NCBI RefSeq assembly: GCF_964340395.1
Contig: NC_135562.1
Coordinates: 10,757,634-10,775,133 of the forward strand
Reading direction: 5' to 3'
Source: Glandiceps talaboti
Lineage: Eukaryota > Hemichordata > Enteropneusta > Spengelidae
Length of the DNA: 17,500 nucleotides
In this document: in pieces, positions 9,545 through 17,500 of the stretch
Numbering within the stretch: the first letter of the stretch is position 1
Layout of the letters: every line of letters begins with the position of its first letter
Position numbers and translations under genes: made by a program
The notes under the pieces: model-generated
Seen by the model: the letters and a program-made list of their open reading frames with translations, nothing else
Told to the model about the DNA's origin: nothing
Databases searched by the model: none

Positions 9545-12500
9545 CTATTTGCAGAGATGAGTGAAAAACACAGAACAAATATCAAAGATGAAGAATTAAA
9601 GGAGAGATATTAAACTATCCAACTTGGAATTAACAAAACTGACTTGTGCACAAATCTGATACAACTCGGTGAATTTGGATAGCATATTTTGTTTAACAAT
9701 TATCAACGTTCAAATGGCTACAACTTCATCAAGTTTTATTGGTCTACAGCTGGTTTTGTTGAATCAACATCAAAATTGTTAACAGTACGTGATTCATATC
9801 TATCAAACAATGTGACAATCTGACCGGTTGTTGTTACTTCAAATTGGAAAACTTCCAGGTAACCTGCATCATGAAGAGTACTCTATGCAATAGGGAACTT
9901 GCAAACCTGCTATGTTGAATGTTACATCATGGGAAATGTGATAATAAATACTAATCAATTAGCATTGTAAACAATATTGTTACATTGTTTATAACCAGGA
10001 ATGATCAATTCATAGTCACCCTGATCTTTGTGGGAGGTTAATTTTATCAGTAGCTCCAGATTAGGTATTACGATAACCACAGATAATCCCATAGTCTTTT
10101 GCATCTGAGCATGCTCAGTTTGGATTGCAAGTTCCCTATTGGTCATTAGTTGTGTATGAGATAGTACAGTTTACTCTAAAACAGTTATGCCTGAGTGCCA
10201 AAATGTCACTGCACCTGCGTAAACTCTACAATCTAACAATGAATAAAATATGATGTAAGCTCTTTGTAACATAATTGGTATTATAGTCTGTAGATTAAGA
10301 ATTATTTGAAGCAATTTCGTTAAAGTGGCCATATGGATGAGAATTTGGTATTTATTTTGGATTTTTACTTGATAAAACAGCTTCACTATGTTTTTCTACT
10401 TGAAAAAATAATGTGAAATAACATATACTAATTCTATGTTCATAACTCAATAAACTGCAAAACATTAAACAATGTATAAAATGTTTGTTATTGTACGTAC
10501 AATAACAAACTTTTTACACTTTTTCCATCTTTTTGCAATGTATTGAGTTATGAACATGGACTTTGTATATGCTCTTAAAAACATAGTGAATTTGTTTTAT
10601 CAAATAAAAATCCAAAATAAATACCAAATTCTCATCCATATGGCCACTTTAATAGATACTTTGACTGAGCAATTGACTGATTGATTGACTGGTCAGTTGA
10701 TTGATTGATTGTTTGATCAAGTGATTCATTGATTGATTGATTGGCTGATTGGTTAGTTAGTTTACTGATTGATTGATTGATTGATCGGTTGGTTGGTTGG
10801 TTGGTTGGTCGGTTGGTTGGTTACTAATAGTTGATTGTTTGATTGATTGGTTGGTTGGTTAGTTGATTGATTGATTGATTGATTGACTGACTGACTGACT
10901 GACTGACTGACTGATTGATTGATTGATTGATTGGTTGTTTGTTGGTTAGTTGATTGATTGATTGATTGATTAGTTGACTGACTGATTGACTGATTGATAA
11001 CATTTCACAAAAAATGAATTATACTAAAACCTGTGCAGGTCTAGTGTAACCATGGCAACATATGCATAAAGTTTACCTGTTTCTGCTGTGTATCCTCTGG
11101 AGTGAATAGTTGCCTGGCAACCAATACCAAACTTAGGATGGAAGCCTGGTACCACATGAGTGACATCACCCATGTCTGTGGACCCAGCATATGTTTTGTT
11201 GCTTTCATCTGGAGTAAACAGTTTAACTCCTACTTGTTCAGCATTGTGTCTATAAAGTTGTATCAGTGGTGCATTATGGATGACATTTGCATAATGACCA
11301 AAAAATTCATATTCCATCTGTAACACAAATGAAAGGACGTTCCATATTTTATACTATATACTACTTATTAAGTCATAATATGTGTTATCTTATATCCATA
11401 GTAACCTCACAAGTCCTATTGCATCATCGATAAGAATACAAATCATTAAAGAATTTAAGCCACCCCCCCCCCCCAAACCCCCACCCCAACCCAGAACTGA
11501 TTCAACCCCAGAGCACTAATCCAACATAACATTCCCTCAAACTACTTTCAGTGGTGATTGAATTTGTAAAGTTTTAACATCACAATCTGTGACGTACTGT
11601 ACACCCTGTAGCTTGGGCAGCCCCTTCTGCACACAACACTGCCTTCTCTTGTAAAATTGGTAGTTCTGCATCAGTAGGAGTTCGTAGATAATACTGTAGC
11701 CTTGTCTTCTCTGGTATGATGTTAGGTTTAGCACCACCATTGGTGATTACACCTGTAGTAAGAAATATCAAGGAGGTGTACAAAATGATGAAGAGAACAT
11801 CAATGTCTTTATCCAGAAAGCTACTTTTCTGAAAAAACTTGTACGGATTTAACAGGTATGTCACTTACAATGTAAAATAGAAATAATAAGAAACGGATAC
11901 TGAAGTTCACAATATTTTTTACCATATAGATTTTCCATCCAAAATAATTCCATATATCTTCATACATCTTACTTCAGTTTCCCCCTTTTACCATAGGGAG
12001 CCCTGGAACCATGTTACAAACAAACAAACAAACAAATAAATAAACAAACAAACAAACAAATGTACATGGGAAAATGAAAGATTTTAAACTCATGGATCTA
12101 TAAAATGAGGAGGATGAGCGATTACTGTCGATGAAAGGCCAAGAAAAGGGGGGGGGGGGGCTGAATCAGCGAGTGATGATAAAGTACATTATGTACCCAA
12201 CATTTTGATATCGTCATTTTGTGTGGTTTTTGAGGGTCAGGAAGTGATGCACGAGCCTGCAGCCCAATCCAGTCATATCTCCTGGGTGGTTTGTATGGAT
12301 GAGTATATATAGAAAAGTAGTATATTATTTCAAGAGTATACAGGCCCTTAGATACATATACTGTATACATGTATATAGCTAGATATACATGAGATTAAAA
12401 TGACACTTTGTTTACCCATGTACCTTTGTTTATTTATTTATTTGTTTGTTTGTTTGTTTGTAACAAGGTTCCTGGGCTCCCTGTGTTTTCACTATCAAGG

Positions 12501-14943
12501 TTTCAAAGCCATGTAAGCAATACACTGGAAATCAATAGAAATTATCCTGCTGCTGTCTCCAGTAATGAAATGTATTTTAGTACAGTATGTTTACAGTATA
12601 TACAATCAGTATATTTAGTCATGTGATATCTTTGTACTTAAACCACGGCTTTACATCTATCACTGAGGGCGCTAGATATCAGAATGTTTATTTCAATGCA
12701 TTGTCAAGACTGAAGTTCAACAACATATGTTATACAGGCAAGAAACTTCAATTTCAAATTTACCATGAATTCTCCATGATGGTTTGAACTGTTGTCTCAT
12801 CACAGACATATTCTGATAAAACATGACGGCATTACTTACCGTGAGTTCTCCATGATGGTTTGAGTTGTTGTCTCATCACAGACATATTCTGATAAAACAT
12901 GACGGCAGCATCCAAAGCATTGATACCTTCCCAGGGTGCATAGGATGCATGGGCTGCTTTACCATGAAATATTACACCCATTCTGTGGTTGGACAAGCCA
13001 GAAATATTAAGCAAACATAATTGGTTATTAAATTCATACATTTGTTTGTTTCCAGTATATATGCAAATGAATGTAAAACCTCAGACCACTACAAAGATTC
13101 TAGTGGTCTGAGGTAAAACTAACTATTTTCCAGGGCTTTGATGAATATCATCTCCAAAAAAATTACTTTCCCTCTTTTCTTTTCTTTTTTGAACAATTCT
13201 ATCTATCCTCATGACTCCACTGATAAGATATTGCAAGAACTTACGATTGAATCTGTGTGGATATAAAATTGAACATCAAAATCGAACTTACTGTATTTTA
13301 GCAAGATGTATGGCTGTAGGTACATTATTTTGTTTATCTGATGGGTGTGCCATCATAGCAACATCGATGTCTTCAAATGCTCCAGCTTTGATCAACTCTA
13401 CCTTCCCACCGCCACCTTCCTCTGCTGGTGTTCCCATAACTATCAACTGGGGAGAGTTTCATTTCAAAATAATAATGAAAATATTATTGTTACTAAAGAC
13501 CAAATAAAAAAATAGTGTGTTTCTGATAACACAACCAACCCTAGTTTAAGCTTCCAGCCCTAAACATTTTTTTAATGTGTTAAAAGGCAAAATTATGACA
13601 ATTTACATCTATTTCCTGGTAGATTTTCTTGTATCTTTGGTTACTTTAAAAAAAAAACACCTTCCAGAGAGAAATGATATCATTTCAGTCTATAACAGCA
13701 CAGTCTTCATATTGTGTTTATGTATTTCTTAATCACATAATTGTCTTCATTTACTTCTTTTACACCTCATCAACTGTTAGAGAAATATTGTGACCAACCA
13801 GTATCTTGTCTTTGAGTCAAAGTAATTAAAAAATAAAATGTAAAATAAAATATAATCCCAACCTACCTACCCTTTTTTCTGAAGTCATGTTATTGGACAC
13901 ACACATTTTTTTAAAATTTGCCTAATTGTTAGGGTTGCAAGGAACTAATCATAATAAACAAACAAACAAACAAACAACACAAACAGATATGCATGGGTAA
14001 TAATATATTTTATGTTTCTATATAATATGCATATCTGTTTATTTGTTTGTTTGTTTGTAACACGGTTCCTAGGCTCCATGCAGTTGAATGGTTCATACAT
14101 ACAATATGATAAAGGACTCCTGATTAATACCTTTGTTGGACAGATTAGGGGAGAACCATTTGATCTCGGGGGGGGGGGATTTTTTTTGGGGGGGAGGGAA
14201 TTGTCGGCAGGTGAAGGGGAAAAAAACAACTTGATACCATAATGGCTTGAGAAAAAAAAATTGTTCCAACAGAAAGAACTAAAGAAAACTTGTGATGGGC
14301 TACAAGATTGGTAACCGAGAAAAAAAAATTGCATGGCTTCTGCATAAGGAAAACAAATTGATGCAGGACTGACAATAGAAAAAAAAACTTGTTGTCATAG
14401 TGATGGGGGAAAAAATTGGTGCCATACTCACCCCCCCCCCCCCGAAATCAAATGGTTCTCCCCTTAGGTCCCCGAGTTCATCACACATGCATTGTCAGAT
14501 TCACCTTGGAGTAATTATATTGTTAGTATTACTCCGTGACAGTAGAACTCCAAGGATTCACGTACCTTTCCAACTTTTTGTCCCGCTGCCTCCAGGGCAG
14601 CTTTGGCTCCGATACCGGCACCCACTCCAACTTCTGCAATCAAATTATGTCCACAAGCATGGCCTATATCTGGCAAAGCATCGTATTCAGAAATAACACA
14701 CACATTCAGCCCATCTTTGTCCCCCATGTCAAATGTTGCACGGAATGCGGTGTCCATTTTATACTGGCGTTCAACTTGGAAACCATGTTTCTCCAGAAAA
14801 TCTGTTAACACTTTGTGAGCGTGATATTCTTCAAAACCGAGTTCAGGATGCGACCATATATCTTGACTCAGTCCATTTAGCTCTGTACTTGCTGTATCTA
14901 TAGCTTTGCAAGCTTTCGCTTTAAGATCAGGAATGTCACTCAT
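9378..14943 (-). CDS. PM20D2: PM20D2-type M20 dipeptidase, complete six-exon gene
   Basis: Join, minus strand: 14943-14566, 13446-13292, 12982-12840, 11752-11598, 11317-11077, 9544-9378. Lengths 378+155+143+155+241+167 give 1239 bases, or 412 residues plus TAA; phases 0,2,1,0,1 agree at all five GT-AG junctions. The product aligns from memory with vertebrate PM20D2 (about 436 residues) along its whole length. Zinc-site motifs of the M20 family are present: IGHACGHNLIAE (93-104), GTPAEEGGGGK (131-141), AHPS (159-162) and a late His-rich GFHPKFGIGCQATIHS (335-350). The dimerisation/lid domain spans about 179-275, with HGKAAHASYAPWEG (184-197). No signal peptide or membrane segment is visible, so it is presumably cytosolic. 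In vertebrates the enzyme cleaves beta-alanyl-lysine-type dipeptides, a repair step for side products of carnosine synthase; substrate here is inferred. No break or missing key residue is seen. Confidence 0.95.
10324..10648. mobile_element. Foldback MITE-like palindrome with TTAA target-site duplication
   Basis: A 325-bp inverted repeat with essentially no loop. Its ends are AGTGGCCATATGGATGAGAA and the exact reverse complement, flanked on both sides by TTAA (10320-10323 and 10649-10652). The outer 45 bases or so of each arm are nearly identical. The middle of the arms has diverged with indels, and the centre is a perfect 28-bp palindrome (10483-10510, GTTTGTTATTGTAC and its complement). TTAA duplications are known for piggyBac and Kolobok DNA transposons; which one moved this non-autonomous element cannot be told. 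It has no coding capacity. Confidence 0.88.
10660..11000. repeat. Mixed tetranucleotide microsatellite (GATT)n/(GGTT)n/(GACT)n
   Basis: About 340 bases of interrupted four-base repeats: GATT blocks, a GGTT block near 10788-10820, another after 10846, and a GACT block near 10884-10911. The block types differ by single bases, so the tract looks like one array that diverged and re-expanded locally. It starts within ten bases of the right TTAA of the foldback element. Confidence 0.93.
11077..11317 (-). CDS. PM20D2: PM20D2 exon 5
   Basis: Acceptor GTTACAG|ATGG at 11318; donor ACAG|GTAAAC with GT at 11076-11075. Encodes residues 278-357 plus the first base of 358. It carries AGSTDMGDVTHVVPGFHPKF (321-340), matching the GSTDFGNVSFVVPGIHP block of vertebrate PM20D2, and the His that is a late metal or substrate ligand candidate. 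Confidence 0.95.
11318..11597 (-). other. PM20D2 intron 4
   Basis: A 280-base intron. On plus it contains a C12 run at 11463-11474 followed by further C-rich blocks to about 11495, so the transcript has a G-rich segment here. Confidence 0.9.
11598..11752 (-). CDS. PM20D2: PM20D2 exon 4
   Basis: Acceptor CTTACTACAG|GT before 11752; donor TGTACA|GTACGT with GT at 11597-11596. Completes Gly226 and encodes 227-277, including ITNGGAKPNIIPEKTRLQYY (228-247), the conserved NGG.KPNIIP block of M20 lid domains. Confidence 0.94.
11995..12085 (-). repeat. (GTTT)n-anchored dispersed repeat, copy 1
   Basis: On the minus strand: a TTTTCCCATGTACATTTG lead, then (GTTT)n with TATT interruptions, then GTAACATGGTTCCAGGGCTCC (11997-12017). 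The same order recurs on plus at 12395-12486, so the two form an inverted pair about 310 bases apart. Similarity seems to extend outward past the lead (ATAGAT...ATGAG.TTAAAAT) to about 12110. Confidence 0.75.
12395..12486 (+). repeat. (GTTT)n-anchored dispersed repeat, copy 2
   Basis: CCCATGTACCTTTG, (TTTA/GTTT)n, then GTAACAAGGTTCCTGGGCTCC (12460-12480). It is the inverted partner of copy 1. Upstream ATGAGATTAAAATG also matches copy 1. Confidence 0.75.
12760..12831 (-). pseudogene. Partial tandem duplicate of exon 3 with its splice donor
   Basis: Bases 12760-12831 repeat 12836-12907 at a 76-base offset with only a few substitutions. The copy covers the last part of exon 3 and the donor (CATG|GTAAAT at 12763-12762 against CACG|GTAAGT in the real exon). 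It lies eight bases inside the intron. Reading from exon 3 into it meets an in-frame TAA inside the real donor (GGT AAG TAA), and no acceptor precedes it, so it should not add coding sequence. Confidence 0.85.
12840..12982 (-). CDS. PM20D2: PM20D2 exon 3
   Basis: Acceptor CAACCACAG|A; donor CACG|GTAAGT with GT at 12839-12838. Completes Gln178, encodes 179-225, and gives the first base of Gly226. It holds HGKAAHASYAPWEGINALDA (184-203), the signature of the M20 dimerisation domain, which contributes a His to the partner active site in related enzymes. Confidence 0.95.
12983..13291 (-). other. PM20D2 intron 2
   Basis: A 309-base intron. Its one notable feature is the perfect 14-bp hairpin at 13078-13114, about 100 bases before the exon 3 acceptor. 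Confidence 0.9.
13078..13114. repeat. Perfect 14-bp inverted repeat, 9-base loop
   Basis: ACCTCAGACCACTA (13078-13091), loop CAAAGATTC, TAGTGGTCTGAGGT (13101-13114). All 14 pairs match, with A outside on both sides ending the stem. Confidence 0.95.
13292..13446 (-). CDS. PM20D2: PM20D2 exon 2
   Basis: Acceptor CTCCCCAG|TTG; donor ATACA|GTAAGT with GT at 13291-13290. Encodes 127-177 plus two bases of codon 178. It contains GTPAEEGGGGKVELI (131-145), with the Glu pair that serves as general base and metal ligand in M20 enzymes, and MMAHPSDK (157-164), the His metal ligand. Confidence 0.95.
13956..14058. repeat. Inverted repeat with (AAAC)n and (GTTT)n arms
   Basis: The arm at 13956-13994 ends in CAGATATGCAT; the arm at 14027-14058 begins with its complement ATGCATATCTG and continues into (GTTT)n. 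The 32-base AT-rich loop is 13995-14026. The complex 11-bp word is perfectly paired, so this is more than two chance microsatellites. Confidence 0.85.
14035..14077 (+). repeat. (GTTT)n-anchored dispersed repeat, copy 3
   Basis: GTTTATTTGTTTGTTTGTTT followed by GTAACACGGTTCCTAGGCTCC (14057-14077). It shares the GTAACANGGTTCC..GGCTCC end with the copies at 11997-12017 and 12460-12480. Its upstream flank differs, being part of the ATGCATATCTG inverted repeat. Confidence 0.7.
14148..14463. mobile_element. MITE-like element with G-rich terminal inverted repeats and phased A-tracts
   Basis: Terminal repeats are 14148-14178 (GGGGAGAACCATTTGATCTC plus G11) and its complement at 14431-14463 (C13 then GAAATCAAATGGTTCTCCCC); one mismatch apart from G-run length. 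Between them A-tracts of 4-9 bases begin near 14220, 14252, 14285, 14320, 14350, 14379 and 14410. Most are followed by TTG or CTTG, and the sequence between is poorly conserved. Overlapping open frames on both strands arise from the homopolymers and are not genes. No clear target-site duplication. Confidence 0.7.
14566..14943 (-). CDS. PM20D2: PM20D2 exon 1
   Basis: Encodes residues 1-126, from ATG at 14943-14941 (A at -3) to donor AAG|GTACGT with GT at 14565-14564. It contains IWSHPELGFEEYHAHKVL (29-46), the N-terminal M20 motif, then SEYDALPDIGHACGHNLIAE (85-104) with the Cys/His metal-site residues. Reading past the donor stays open for only 16 residues. The N-terminus is shorter than the human one and lacks its extra leader. 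Confidence 0.96.
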
Positions 14944-16182
14944 CTTAAGTTAAAATAGCACACCCGTACTGTGAATGTAATGTGTCAGGTGATTTATCAC
15001 GTGCTAGTAGTTGGCCTCATATTGAGGTCAACCATTTTACAGCCCGCTGTAAAACTAAATCTTGTAAGCTGGGTGTGTGTGTGTGTGGTGGTGGTGGGGG
15101 GGGGGGGGGGGGGTATGATGGTCACTTTGACTTTGGTCATCAGAGATGGGGATCAGTTTGAAAACACATATTCAACTCCAAAACACCCAAGGCCACAGGG
15201 ACATACATGTACATGTATCATTGCTTAGATATTGTTGTTTTCCGAAGAGAAATATCATACAAATGTGTTATATCCAGTGTATCTCATTAAAATAATAGAG
15301 AACTTACATGTACATTCTGTAAGAACAGTGGAAGACTGTTTTGTATTAAAGTTATTAAAGTACAATAGTGAAAACCTACCTTAAACATAAAATAAAGACT
15401 TTCCATGAATGACTAAATTTAAAATAAAAAATAATAAATTTATTTAAAATGTAGTCATTTATACAGAATGCATCAATATGAAAAAAATACCATTGGTTTT
15501 TGAAGAGAAAAAACGAACAAACACACGTGCACTGAAAAGAAACTTTTAACATAATTATAGTAACACTTTCGAACCAGTTTACTTGACGGTGATGATTCGT
15601 TTAAAAGGTCGATAGATGTGTCTCTCTCCAACGTCTATGTTAACTACTATACTTCTGTTTACATTTGTTATTTTCCTCTAATAATTACGATACCACCTTT
15701 AGGTTGAAATGATCGCGACGAATACGCACTGTAAAGTTATGTCGGAATCACCAAAATATATGTTATACCTTCATACGATCGCGTTGAGCAATACAGCCGC
15801 ACTGTGTATGTCGTCAGCCTTTCGGTTAAACTTCTTGAAGAAGCTCACGAGATGTGAAATAAGTCGAAGATTCAGTACTCATTTTAATGTAGATGTCATC
15901 CAGTACATATAAACACGGTATAAACGATCGAACAATCGTCGAAGTTGATAGAATACAATCACGTGATCGACAGAAGTCGCGCACACCACCAGAGCACGCG
16001 TTCCACATAATTATAGAAACTATGGTCGTTCCTAGGAGACCAATGTTATGCGCATAAGGATGCGCGTAAAGTTTTTGTTTACGTATACATTCGAACTTCT
16101 TTTGACGAAGCTTTGTATACTGCATCCAAGTGAACCAAAATACGTTAAAAATCGCATATTTTGTAACTGAAAGCAGTCAATC
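14944..16182. promoter_or_regulatory. Putative bidirectional intergenic/promoter interval
   Basis: It separates the PM20D2 start (minus) from the candidate plus-strand exon at 16183. Three CACGTG E-boxes occur: 14999-15004, 15524-15529 and 15960-15965; the third is the full palindrome ATCACGTGAT. I noticed no other CACGTG in the window. A TGGCCTCATATTGAGGTCA inverted motif (15012-15030) resembles an everted nuclear-receptor half-site pair. Also present: the G18 run and AT-rich DNA around 15410-15460. CpG frequency rises near 15700-16010. No convincing gene. Confidence 0.35.
15071..15113 (+). repeat. (TG)n-(GGT)n-G18 tract
   Basis: GGGTGTGTGTGTGTGTGG, three GGT units, then 18 consecutive G at 15096-15113. 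It can form G-quadruplexes. It lies about 130-170 bases upstream of the PM20D2 ATG with the G-rich strand being the template strand of that gene. Confidence 0.95.
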
Positions 16183-16221
16183 ATGATGCCATTTCCTAGT
16201 ATTCCGCCCCAGTATCCTAAG
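16183..16221 (+). CDS. Possible first exon of an unidentified gene
   Basis: ATGATG opens MMPFPSIPPQYPK and runs straight into a strong donor, CCTAAG|GTAAGT (GT at 16222-16223), phase 0. The Pro-rich 13-residue peptide matches no family I recognise. Support is limited to the ATG, the donor and the position opposite PM20D2 across a promoter-like interval. It could belong with the coding-like block at 16386-16807. Confidence 0.35.
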
Positions 16222-16385
16222 GTAAGTTTTTAAATTCTAAGTGAATATAAAATTAATTTTATTCAAAGTTGAATTGTTTTGGTCTCGAGCTCTGCATCGA
16301 AAGGAGCACTAACGGAAGATGACAAATCGGACTAGAAATATGTACACCATCTGACAAATATAAAACCGTTTTCATCGAATTCACG

Positions 16386-16807
16386 ATATATGGGTATTTG
16401 CCCGAATGAGGGTAAAATTGATGGGTGGAGTCGTTCCTCATGAAGTGGAAATTAATAATCAGGCCTTGCTGAATGTAAAACAGATACCTACGAAACCCAG
16501 CACAAGTTCATAGCAAGCAGCTATAGCCGGTCCATCTAACGAAATTATAAACAAAGAGCTTACAATGACAGCATTTTCCCGAATGAGGGCAAAGTTGATG
16601 GGAGGAGTCGTTCCTCAGAAAGAAGACACCGCTAATACATCCACATTGGAGACTAGTAAAATAGCAAAGAAGCCGAAGAAGTCAGTCCTTTGTTGGACTT
16701 AAGCGAGAATTGATTTGTGGTGCACCCAAAGACAATAAAATAGACATTAATGATCAGAAGTTGCCAGAAATGAGAATACCAACATAACCAAAGAAACGAG
16801 CTAGAAT
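16386..16807 (+). pseudogene. Decayed coding-like block with internal 59-codon repeat, unidentified
   Basis: One frame reads ARMRVKLMGGVVPHE near 16400-16444 and, exactly 177 bases later, SRMRAKLMGGVVPQK near 16577-16621. Two of the three differences inside RMR.KLMGGVVP are synonymous (AAA/AAG, GGT/GGA). The frame is broken by TAG at 16511-16513, by a +1 or -1 shift near 16690, and by TAA near 16788; before the last, KIDINDQKLPEMRIPT echoes EINNQALLNVKQIPT of the first unit. Basic KKPKK and PKKRAR stretches look like nuclear-localisation signals. A donor, AGAAT|GTAAGT (16808), ends the block. Family not recognised. The stops argue for a pseudogene; sequencing error or small introns are alternatives. 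Confidence 0.4.
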
Positions 16808-16813
16808 GTAAGT

Positions 16814-17416
<603 letters not shown>

Positions 17417-17448
17417 CATAATACATACACAACCAATACACATTCATC

Positions 17449-17449
<1 letters not shown>

Positions 17450-17499
<50 letters not shown>

Positions 17500-17500
17500 G
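17450..17500. repeat. (CAGA)n microsatellite running off the right edge
   Basis: Perfect CAGA units from 17450 to the last base. It is separated from the previous tract by 35 non-repetitive bases. The true length is not visible. Confidence 0.97.

Larger units (their letters stand above)
9545..11076 (-). other. PM20D2 intron 5
   Basis: An intron of 1532 bases, the longest of the gene. It holds the TTAA-flanked foldback element (10324-10648) and immediately beside it the mixed tetranucleotide tract (10660-11000). The remaining 9545-10319 is AT-rich with no recognisable feature. Confidence 0.9.
11753..12839 (-). other. PM20D2 intron 3
   Basis: A 1087-base intron. It carries two inverted copies of a (GTTT)n-anchored repeat, a G13 run (12148-12160), a GAGGGCGCT word at 12665-12673, and the partial duplicate of exon 3 beside the donor. 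Confidence 0.88.
13447..14565 (-). other. PM20D2 intron 1
   Basis: A 1119-base intron crowded with repeats: the (AAAC)n/(GTTT)n inverted repeat with an adjoining third copy of the GGTTCC-ended repeat, then the 14148-14463 element with terminal inverted repeats. The stretch 13447-13955 shows only AT-rich DNA. Confidence 0.9.

Noticed and set aside
9303-9560. Plus-strand 85-residue open frame
   Set aside because: Antisense shadow of PM20D2 exon 6.
13945-14488. Overlapping open frames on both strands (up to 129 residues) with Phe/Ser/Pro/Gly runs
   Set aside because: They translate homopolymers, the (GTTT)n arms and the A-tract element inside PM20D2 intron 1.
15709-16125. Open frames on both strands in the PM20D2 upstream interval
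   Set aside because: No domain, no codon pattern, overlapping each other on opposite strands; better explained as promoter DNA.

Overview
This window reads as AT-rich nuclear DNA from an animal, most likely a marine invertebrate (a lancelet, hemichordate, echinoderm, brachiopod or mollusc would all fit; the sequence does not decide). Reasons: spliced genes with GT-AG introns, strongly animal-type proteins (Rab10, PM20D2), an L1/Tx1-like LINE, foldback MITE-like elements and many microsatellites. Nothing prokaryotic (operon, CRISPR, IS) is present.

Layout. 1-1671, minus strand: the reverse-transcriptase part of a 5'-truncated LINE. I checked every codon and it is open for 557 codons to the left edge. 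1658-2400: a 30-bp minisatellite abutting the LINE. 2401-5319: non-coding, most simply intron 1 of the next gene. 5320-5446, minus: first coding exon of Rab10. 5447-9098: intergenic, with a (GGTC)n array and a relic of a foldback element. 9378-14943, minus: a complete six-exon PM20D2-type M20 dipeptidase gene (412 residues; all splice phases agree). Its introns hold a palindromic MITE flanked by TTAA, a 340-bp tetranucleotide tract, an inverted pair of (GTTT)n-anchored repeats, a perfect 14-bp hairpin, a partial duplication of exon 3 and an element with phased A-tracts. 14944-16182: putative divergent promoter interval with three CACGTG E-boxes and an 18-G run. 16183-16807, plus: a possible small or decayed unidentified gene with an internal 177-bp in-frame repeat. 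17309-17500: (AG)n and (ACAG)n microsatellites running off the right edge.

The two confident genes are on the same strand but not evidently linked in function: Rab10 is a membrane-traffic GTPase, and PM20D2 is a cytosolic zinc peptidase of metabolite repair. I do not see a new multi-gene system. The most interesting material is structural: the intact LINE frame joined to the minisatellite, the TTAA foldback and its relic, the phased A-tract element, the exon-3 duplication and the decayed repeat gene.
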